From: Deltaproteobacteria bacterium
GTDB taxonomy: Bacteria; Desulfobacterota; SM23-61
Assembly: GCA_029857975.1 (NCBI GenBank)
Contig: JAOUFX010000105.1
Coordinates: 1 to 8,080, forward strand
Reading direction: 5' to 3'
Length of the DNA: 8,080 bases
Made by a program: the position numbers and the translations under genes. Of the stretch, positions 1 to 3,692 are shown piece by piece (the stretch's first letter is position 1; each line of letters opens with the position of its first letter). The notes under the pieces are model-generated. The model had not been told where the DNA came from. It worked only from the letters and a program-made list of their open reading frames with translations, and searched no databases.

Positions 1-144
1 CTTCCCATGGGGTTAGGCAAGATTGATTTTGACGGAATCTTTTCTTGCCTGCGGGCCCAAAAGCTTCAGCCCATCTACACCATTGAACCCCACCTCGAAG
101 AACACCTCGAGCCCAGCCTGCGGGCCTTGGCCAAATACCTTTAA
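1..144 (+). CDS. Sugar phosphate isomerase/epimerase-like protein, C-terminal fragment
   Basis: The window opens inside an open frame that runs 47 codons to a TAA at 142-144; the 5' part lies outside. The visible peptide contains GLGKIDFDGIF, then IYTIEPH and a tail ending SLRALAKYL. A 'G.G.IDF..IF..L......Y.IE.H' ending followed by a 'SL..L..YL' helix is typical of the last strand and helix of xylose-isomerase-like TIM-barrel proteins (sugar phosphate isomerases/epimerases and AP-endonuclease-2-fold relatives). In that family the E and H near the end of the barrel often bind metal, but with so little sequence neither substrate nor metal can be assigned. It is the only + strand gene and converges on the deoxyhypusine-synthase-like gene; 350 bp of repeat-rich DNA separates them. 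The family call is reasonable, the exact enzyme unknown. Confidence 0.6.
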   Translation, partial: LPMGLGKIDFDGIFSCLRAQKLQPIYTIEPHLEEHLEPSLRALAKYL

Positions 145-230
145 CCCAAATTGAGCGATTCTTTTAAACCACAGAGAACACGGAGATTAATTGCATAGTT
201 AAAAAAACAAAATAAGCTCAATTTTCTCTG

Positions 231-267
231 TACTACTAACGTGCAATTTATCAATATTTTATTAAGC
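231..267 (+). repeat. 37-bp TACTACTAACGT module, copy 1
   Basis: This block starts TACTACTAACGT and ends ATTAAGC. It matches the block at 3551-3587 at 30 of 37 positions without gaps. The first 12 bases and the end are the best kept. A shorter inverted copy (CTACTAACGTTC on the - strand) lies at 2269-2280. It sits inside element 1, whose arms are of the CAGAG type, whereas copy 2 sits in an element with GCAGAT arms. The module therefore moves or is retained independently of the arm type. Confidence 0.75.
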
Positions 268-270
268 AAT

Positions 271-320
271 CCCCCCCACCCTATCCCTCCCCCTCGAGGG
301 GGGAGGGTTGGGAGGGGGTG
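271..320. repeat. C-rich/G-rich dyad with G-quadruplex potential on both strands
   Basis: A run of C blocks (271-277, 279-281, 285-287, 289-293) faces a run of G blocks (298-303, 305-307, 310-312, 314-318) around a central CTCGAG. Paired as an inverted repeat it gives a hairpin of about 20 bp with a one-base bulge. Separately, each half has four runs of at least three G on one strand with loops of 1-3 bases, so each meets the usual G-quadruplex pattern: right half on the + strand, left half on the - strand. It lies between convergent genes, but there is no T-run after it, so it is not a standard terminator. Confidence 0.7.
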
Positions 321-325
321 ATTTC

Positions 326-352
326 TTTTGGTTGCGGCTATGCCGCGCTGTG
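326..352 (+). repeat. GCGGC-loop-GCCGC hairpin module, copy 1
   Basis: TTTTGGTTGCGGC, a short loop TAT, then GCCGCGCTGTG. The stem is 5 bp of pure G/C. Related blocks occur at 2138-2160 (- strand), 2297-2318 and 3637-3666. It directly precedes the right arm of element 1. Confidence 0.65.
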
Positions 353-391
353 CCCTCTGTGGTAAATCGTCTTTTTTAGGTTTAATAAAAG

Positions 392-515
392 ATTACCGCA
401 GAGAACGCCGAGAATAAATTAAAGTTTGAAATCCGAAGCACGAATCCCCCGAGCTTCGGAATTAAGATTTGAATTGCGGCTTTTACTCTGCGTTCTCAGC
501 GTGCTCTGCGGTGAA
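392..515. repeat. Intergenic inverted-repeat element 2, CAGAG-word arms
   Basis: The left arm (392-413) begins ATTACCGCAGAGAACGCC. The right arm (494-515), read on the - strand, begins TTCACCGCAGAGCACGCT. The two 22-bp arms match at 18 positions. The centre includes a perfect 8-bp stem, TCCGAAGC (432-439) with GCTTCGGA (453-460), around a 13-base loop. The right arm overlaps the end of the - strand gene that stops at 496: its last five codons and TGA stop are read from the arm. This is the second such element in the same 350-bp convergent gap. Confidence 0.7.
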
Positions 516-1458
516 CAATTTCTTCCAGGATAGCGGCGGTCAGGAGAGGAAACATGATCTCATGGTGGCCGGTGAGGTGAAACCCTTTTCCCCCTTCCAG
601 AGTCGGCCGGTGGACGACGTTGGTCAAAGGTCGATAATGGGGAAGGAAATCCATATTCACCGTGGTGAAATGGATCACCCGGTAACCCAGATTGCGCACC
701 AGGGTTAAGGCTTTCAGGAATACCTCGGGCATAATCACCGCCGAGCCGAGATTCAAGTACACCCCGCCCTCAAGTTGAGAGATCATGGCGGCGAAAAGGC
801 GGAAATCCACGTGGCTCGCTCCGCCAATGGCCTCCCCACAGGCCTGGGGGTGGAGGTGGACAATGTCTGTTCCTATGGCCACATGGACGGTCACTGGAAT
901 CCCCATTCTGATTCCGGCAGCGGTGATACTCTTGCCTCGATAGGGAAATTTGCGCTCCCGGATCATTTCTCCTACGGAACGACCGATCCCCCACCCTTTG
1001 GGCCAGCCTTCGTTGATGGCTTCATTGATCATCTGGCCCGTTTCCTTAGCCATGCCGAAAGTACCCTGGCCGATTTCGGTTGCCACATCCTCCGAGGTTT
1101 TTCCCGCAAAGGCAACCTCAAAGTCATGGATAATCCCGGCCCCATTCATGGCCACGGCCTGGATAACTCCCTTTTCCATCAGGTGCACAATCAATGGGTT
1201 CAGCCCCACTTTAATCGGGTGCGCGCCCATTCCCAGAAGCACGGGCTTTCCCTTCTGGTGGGCTTTGCGGATTCTCGCGACGATTTCTTTAAAATCTCTG
1301 GCGGCAAGAATATCTGGAAGGGAACCCAAAAATTTTCTGAAGGAAGCCGGGGCGCGGACGGGACGGGCAAAATTTTGCCAACTCACCAGGCTTTTTCTTC
1401 CCTTCAGGGAATAAGTTTTTATGCCTTCGAGGGATAGGGGTTTGATTGCTTCTTTCAT
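496..1458 (-). CDS. Deoxyhypusine synthase-fold protein of unknown function
   Basis: A 320-residue protein. The block KPVLLGMGAH (71-80), then LIVHLMEKGVIQAVAMNGAG and IIHDFE (109-114), follows the pattern of deoxyhypusine synthases, where a glycine-rich strand is followed by '..LI.YL...G.V...V.TgA...HD'. Later LNLGSAVIMPE (235-245) and VIHFTTVN (261-268) fit the second half of that fold. Distinctive blocks are GKTSEDV (119-125), GTFGM (132-136), GTDIVHLHP (196-204) and HLTGHHEIM (294-302). The SWGKI-type motif holding the catalytic lysine of true deoxyhypusine synthase is absent, so hypusine formation is unlikely. An NAD-binding, possibly sugar-linked role is conceivable from its position after gmhA, but this is inference. 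The ATG at 1458 has GAGGT a few bases upstream. The gap from gmhA is 51 bp, suggesting cotranscription. The last five residues (HRRAR) and stop come from repeat element 2, so the C-terminus has probably been altered. Confidence 0.7.
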   Translation of the reverse strand: MKEAIKPLSLEGIKTYSLKGRKSLVSWQNFARPVRAPASFRKFLGSLPDILAARDFKEIVARIRKAHQKGKPVLLGMGAHPIKVGLNPLIVHLMEKGVIQAVAMNGAGIIHDFEVAFAGKTSEDVATEIGQGTFGMAKETGQMINEAINEGWPKGWGIGRSVGEMIRERKFPYRGKSITAAGIRMGIPVTVHVAIGTDIVHLHPQACGEAIGGASHVDFRLFAAMISQLEGGVYLNLGSAVIMPEVFLKALTLVRNLGYRVIHFTTVNMDFLPHYRPLTNVVHRPTLEGGKGFHLTGHHEIMFPLLTAAILEEIVHRRAR

Positions 1459-1472
1459 GGGATACCTCTATT

Positions 1473-1505
1473 AAAAAACGCTATGCGCATAGCCCTAAGC
1501 GTTTT
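1473..1505 (-). terminator. Palindromic TATGCGCATA module; possible hairpin between gmhA and next gene
   Basis: This contains the perfect 14-bp palindrome GCTATGCGCATAGC (1480-1493). An outer pairing of AAAACGC (1475-1481) with GCGTTTT (1499-1505) encloses it. On the - strand the outer stem is followed by a T-rich stretch, so it could act as a weak intrinsic terminator or processing site in the 51-bp gap after gmhA. Against a simple terminator call, the same block occurs at 3508-3541 and 7467-7500 inside inverted-repeat elements, so this may be a solo remnant of such an element. Confidence 0.45.
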
Positions 1506-1509
1506 AGAA

Positions 1510-2088
1510 TTAAGCGGGCTTTTGGAATAACATCCGGTCCACCATCTCGCAGAGAACATGGCCGATGGTGATATGCACCTCTTGAATTCGCGGAGTACTC
1601 GGTGCATCTACCACCAGGGCAAGGTCCGTTAATTTCGCTAAGTCTCCCCCGTCCCCCCCCGTCAGAGAAATTGTTTTTAGCCCCATTTCTTTGGCTACCT
1701 TGATGGCTTTGATAACGTTCGCGGCTGCTCCGCTGGTGGAGATGCCGATGGCCACGTCTCCTTCCCTCCCCAGAGCTTTCACTTGCTTGGAGAAAGAATC
1801 GACATATCCGTAATCGTTGCTGATGCTGGTTAAAATCGAGGTGTCTGTCGTCAGCGCAATGGCGGGCAATGGTGGCCGTTCGATCTGATAGCGGTTGACG
1901 AACTCGGCGGCAATGTGTTGGGAATCGGCGGCGCTGCCGCCGTTTCCGAAGAGAAAAATCTTATGCCCCGCCTTGAAGGCCTCAACGATCATCTTGACGG
2001 CTTGCCCCAAGGCCTCGGCATTCTGCCGGATAAACCTTATTTTAAGATCCGCGCTTTCCCGGAAAATTTGAATGATTTCATCCTTCAT
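1510..2088 (-). CDS. gmhA: Sedoheptulose 7-phosphate isomerase (phosphoheptose isomerase)
   Basis: GmhA is a cytoplasmic SIS-domain enzyme that converts D-sedoheptulose 7-phosphate to D-glycero-D-manno-heptose 7-phosphate, the first step to the ADP-heptose used in the LPS inner core. The protein has 192 residues, equal to the Escherichia coli enzyme. The phosphate loop GNGGSAADSQH is at 48-58, followed by AAEF with the expected catalytic Glu at 62. The second serine/threonine phosphate site, STSG, is at 117-120. The C-terminal RIQEVHITIGH (167-177) carries Gln169 and His177, matching the family's active-site Gln and His. The ATG at 2088 is chosen because GGAGG stands 5 bases upstream; the frame is open 14 codons further, but without a ribosome site. 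The next gene on the same strand is the deoxyhypusine-synthase-like one, and nrdG lies upstream across repeat element 3. No other heptose gene is in view. Confidence 0.95.
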   Translation of the reverse strand: MKDEIIQIFRESADLKIRFIRQNAEALGQAVKMIVEAFKAGHKIFLFGNGGSAADSQHIAAEFVNRYQIERPPLPAIALTTDTSILTSISNDYGYVDSFSKQVKALGREGDVAIGISTSGAAANVIKAIKVAKEMGLKTISLTGGDGGDLAKLTDLALVVDAPSTPRIQEVHITIGHVLCEMVDRMLFQKPA

Positions 2089-2137
2089 AACTTCCTCCAA
2101 CCTTACGCTCGCTAAAATTAAAACCCCCATGGACCCC

Positions 2138-2160
2138 GTGCGGCCGAGCCGCGACTAAAA
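2138..2160 (-). repeat. GCGGC-loop-GCCGC hairpin module, solo copy
   Basis: On the - strand a T-run and AGTC precede GCGGC-TCG-GCCGC (stem 2140-2144 with 2148-2152). The order 'TTTT..., GCGGC, 3-base loop, GCCGC' matches the module at 326-352. It lies 50 bp upstream of the gmhA start, just outside element 3, in what would be the gmhA leader. Confidence 0.5.
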
Positions 2161-2164
2161 AACA

Positions 2165-2398
2165 TTAGCCACAGAGGGTACAGAGATCACAGAGCTATAA
2201 ACAATACCTTTAGAATAAAAAAACAATTTAGGACGCGGATGAACACGGATAAAAATTTTTAGATAAGGGAACGTTAGTAGCACAGGGAATTTTCCTGTTT
2301 GGCTCCGGCTACGCCGCCTTAGGCCCTTGACACATATTCTTCCCTTTTTCTTAATCACGATTTTAAAGCGCGGTGATCTCTGCTTCCTCTGTGGCTAA
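2165..2398. repeat. Intergenic inverted-repeat element 3, CAGAG-word arms (best-preserved ends)
   Basis: The 26-bp left arm (2165-2190) starts TTAGCCACAGAGG and ends CAGAGATCAC. The right arm (2373-2398), read on the other strand, has the same start and end and differs only in the three middle bases (GTA versus AAG), so 23 of 26 match. Inside lie a solo arm of the other word family (GGACGCGGATGAACACGGAT, 2231-2250), an inverted CTACTAACGTTC (2269-2280), and a GGCTCCGGCTACGCCGCC block (2297-2318). The right end stops 10 bp from the nrdG stop codon. A centre assembled from modules also seen in other elements suggests repeated nesting or recombination. No coding sequence is seen here. Confidence 0.75.
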
Positions 2399-2408
2399 TT
2401 TAAAACCC

Positions 2409-3143
2409 TCAACTCGCCAGCTTTTCCTTGATAATCTCATTCACCCTTTCCTGCATCTGCCGCAGGGCCTGTTCGTCGAAAGGCACTACGCTTTTCAACC
2501 CTTCCTCCAGCGGGTCCCGGGGATCGAAATTTTGCAAAGTGTAGCGCTTTGCTCCTCGAACCCTCCGGGCTAAGGCGTAGACCTCCTCTTCTCCGATGAA
2601 CGTAGGAACCAGGGTGGTACGAAATTCGTGGTCCCCCGGGCCTTGAAGGAGGATCTGGATGCTCGCTTGAATTTGAGCCATAACTTCTTCTCCCAGGGGC
2701 ACGCCGGTGATACTGGCATAGCGTTGCGCCTCCAAGGGGCCCTTGAGGTCCATGGCCACGTAATCCAGGAGCCCTTCCTCCGTCAGGTTCCGCAGGACCT
2801 CGGGGCGCGTTCCGTTGGTGTCCAGCTTGATCCCTAAGGAAACGCCGGGCGGAGATAAGCCGGCAGCAGACTTCAGAAAACGAATCAGCGAAGGGAGCCA
2901 GGGATGGAGGGTAGGCTCCCCGCCGGTTATGCAGATGCCATCGATCCAGCCACTGCGTTTTCGTAAATTCCCTACAATCTCCCCTAAGGGAAAATCCGGA
3001 TATTTCTCCGGCAGGAAGACCAGGTCATGGTTATGGCAGTAACGGCAACGAAAATTGCACGATGGGAGAAAAAGAACGGCAGCAACTTTTCCCGGCCAAT
3101 CCGAGAAAGAAGTCTCGATAAATCCTTTGATGGGATAGTCCAT
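2409..3143 (-). CDS. nrdG: Anaerobic ribonucleoside-triphosphate reductase activating protein (radical SAM)
   Basis: NrdG cleaves S-adenosylmethionine with a [4Fe-4S] cluster and places the glycyl radical on NrdD. The 244-residue protein has the radical-SAM cluster motif CNFRCRYC (Cys29, Cys33, Cys36) after the family's N-terminal 'GF.ETS..DWPGK' segment (7-19). GGEP (74-77) is the SAM amino-group site, and LDTNGT and YVAMDLKGP follow in the barrel. The longer barrel is of the archaeal/thermophile-type NrdG (about 230-245 residues) rather than the short E. coli form (about 155). The ATG at 3143 gives the canonical N-terminus, yet I see no Shine-Dalgarno sequence: bases upstream belong to repeat element 4. 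Translational coupling to the redoxin gene, whose stop is 46 bp upstream, or a weak start is possible. It lies in the nrdD-redoxin-nrdG cassette, and repeat element 3 begins 10 bp after the stop. Confidence 0.93.
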   Translation of the reverse strand: MDYPIKGFIETSFSDWPGKVAAVLFLPSCNFRCRYCHNHDLVFLPEKYPDFPLGEIVGNLRKRSGWIDGICITGGEPTLHPWLPSLIRFLKSAAGLSPPGVSLGIKLDTNGTRPEVLRNLTEEGLLDYVAMDLKGPLEAQRYASITGVPLGEEVMAQIQASIQILLQGPGDHEFRTTLVPTFIGEEEVYALARRVRGAKRYTLQNFDPRDPLEEGLKSVVPFDEQALRQMQERVNEIIKEKLAS

Positions 3144-3144
3144 A

Positions 3145-3222
3145 AGCAGCCATCAGCAGGCAGCACTCAGCTTTCAGCTTTCATTGATTTTAGCTGACTG
3201 CTGATCGCTGATTGCGGACTGC
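3145..3222. repeat. Intergenic inverted-repeat element 4, CAGC-word arms
   Basis: The left half (3145-3182) iterates words such as ATCAGCAGGCAGCACTCAGC. The right half (3191-3222), read on the other strand, iterates GCAATCAGCGATCAGCAG and TCAGC. The halves are imperfect inverted copies separated by a short TTGATTT-like spacer. The unit has the same plan as the other elements here but uses a third, unrelated word. It occupies the whole gap between the redoxin and nrdG: the right arm supplies the last ten redoxin codons and the TAA stop, and the left arm ends one base before the nrdG ATG. Confidence 0.7.
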
Positions 3223-3453
3223 CGTTAGGTAATTCTTGATGCGGATCGCCCCGGTTATGGAAGAGGAATCGTCCAGTACTAATATGGGTAGCTGGGTTTC
3301 CGCCAAACTGACCAATTCATGCCAGGCCAGATGGGCCAAGGAATCGGGGTTGTCCGGACTTAAAACTTCCACTTTTATCCCTAACTTTTTCAAGTCGACG
3401 CTCTTCCTGACGTATTCACACTTTTCGCAGCCTTCCTTGGTAAAAAGCGTCAC
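3190..3453 (-). CDS. Glutaredoxin/NrdH-like redoxin, candidate electron donor for NrdD
   Basis: A small thioredoxin-fold protein of 87 residues. It starts with strand MTLFTKEG, then the active-site CEKC (Cys9, Cys12), an amphipathic helix, a second strand IKVEVL, and TQLPIL with the conserved cis-proline at 56, then VLDD and a closing helix. This is the glutaredoxin/NrdH layout. GTG at 3453 is chosen over the ATG at 3531 because AGGAGG stands 6 bases before it and because the longer N-terminus would be read from repeat element 5. The last ten residues (AVRNQRSAVS) are read from repeat element 4. Lying between nrdD and nrdG, it probably re-reduces the NrdD active-site cysteines, as described for class III enzymes that use thioredoxin or NrdH-like proteins instead of formate. 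The donor role is inference; the fold is clear. Confidence 0.8.
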   Translation of the reverse strand: MTLFTKEGCEKCEYVRKSVDLKKLGIKVEVLSPDNPDSLAHLAWHELVSLAETQLPILVLDDSSSITGAIRIKNYLTAVRNQRSAVS

Positions 3454-3459
3454 TTTCCC

Positions 3460-3465
3460 CCTCCT
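3460..3465 (-). promoter_or_regulatory. Ribosome binding site that fixes the redoxin GTG start
   Basis: AGGAGG on the - strand, 6 bases before the GTG at 3453. It lies between repeat element 5 and the gene, and decides against the upstream ATG located in repeat DNA. Confidence 0.85.
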
Positions 3466-3507
3466 TTTTTCATTCCGTTGGGCACAGATTGGCGCAGATA
3501 AACGCCG

Positions 3508-3541
3508 AAACAAAAAAGACGCAATGCGCATAGCGCTAAGC
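3508..3541 (+). repeat. 34-bp TATGCGCATAGCG module, copy 1
   Basis: Starts AAACAAAAAAGACGC and contains ATGCGCATAGCGCTAAGC. It equals 7467-7500 at 33 of 34 positions; the one difference (A for T at 3523) slightly damages the 14-bp palindrome. A shorter third copy is at 1473-1500. In both long copies it follows the left GCAGAT arm directly. Confidence 0.85.
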
Positions 3542-3550
3542 GACTTTCTA

Positions 3551-3587
3551 TACTACTAACGTTCAAATTCTTGAAATTTTGTTAAGC
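3551..3587 (+). repeat. 37-bp TACTACTAACGT module, copy 2
   Basis: Matches 231-267 at 30 of 37 positions, same length, and keeps the GTTAAGC-type end. Here it sits 9 bases after the palindrome module, inside an element with GCAGAT arms. Confidence 0.75.
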
Positions 3588-3636
3588 GTATTTTAATTTT
3601 ATCTGTGTTTATCTGCGTTAATCTGCGTCCAATAAA

Positions 3637-3666
3637 TTTTTGGTTGCGGCTCCTCCGCCGCGCTGT
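3637..3666 (+). repeat. GCGGC-loop-GCCGC hairpin module downstream of nrdD
   Basis: TTTTTGGTTGCGGC, loop TCCTCC, then GCCGCGCTGTG. It is the same as the 326-352 module except for a longer loop. It lies 27-56 bp beyond the nrdD stop. On the - strand the hairpin is followed by AACCAAAAA rather than a T-run, so it does not look like a rho-independent terminator. It could still slow or process the nrdD transcript. Confidence 0.6.
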
Positions 3667-3692
3667 GTCCCTCAATGATTATTGGCGATAAG

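Larger units (their letters stand above)
166..366. repeat. Intergenic inverted-repeat element 1, CAGAG-word arms
   Basis: The left arm (about 166-190) reads AAACCACAGAGAACACGGAG. The right arm (about 347-366), read on the other strand, is TTTACCACAGAGGGCACAG. The arms share ACCACAGAG, then diverge at a few positions, and point inward as terminal inverted repeats. The centre has three recognisable blocks: the 37-bp CTACTAACGT module (231-267), a C/G-rich dyad (271-320), and a GGTTGCGGC-TAT-GCCGC hairpin module (326-352). The element begins 22 bp after the stop of the + strand gene. There is no coding capacity. It resembles a MITE- or REP-like unit, but no transposase or target-site duplication is visible, so mobility is inference. 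Confidence 0.7.
3478..3632. repeat. Intergenic inverted-repeat element 5, GCAGAT-word arms
   Basis: The left arm (3478-3508) reads TTGGGCACAGATTGGCGCAG and on; the right arm (3602-3632), read on the other strand, is TTGGACGCAGATTAACGCAG and on. The arms match at 25 of 31 positions. The centre holds the 34-bp palindrome module (3508-3541), then the 37-bp TACTACTAACGT module (3551-3587). It fills much of the 239-bp gap between nrdD and the redoxin gene, so it would be transcribed if the cassette is one operon. Confidence 0.75.

Noticed and set aside
166..515. CRISPR array
   Set aside because: The repeats are inverted, of unequal length and without regular spacers; no cas genes.
469..708. 79-codon + strand open frame with an AFSACSAV-like peptide
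   Set aside because: Its start is read from a repeat arm and the rest is antisense to the deoxyhypusine-synthase-like gene; such peptides are by-products of the CAGAG words.
2155..2358. 67-codon - strand open frame
   Set aside because: Consists of element 3 sequence; low-complexity product, no ribosome site.
3454..3531. Redoxin start at the ATG at 3531
   Set aside because: The extra 26 residues would be read from element 5, and the strong AGGAGG serves the GTG at 3453.
3236..3559. 107-codon + strand open frame across the redoxin and element 5
   Set aside because: Antisense to a gene with a clear CxxC fold and ribosome site; its last part (NKKDAMRIAL) is the palindrome module, also 'encoded' at 7399-7584.
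3640..3692. Rho-independent terminator after nrdD
   Set aside because: The GC hairpin exists, but on the - strand it is followed by an A-rich stretch rather than T-rich.
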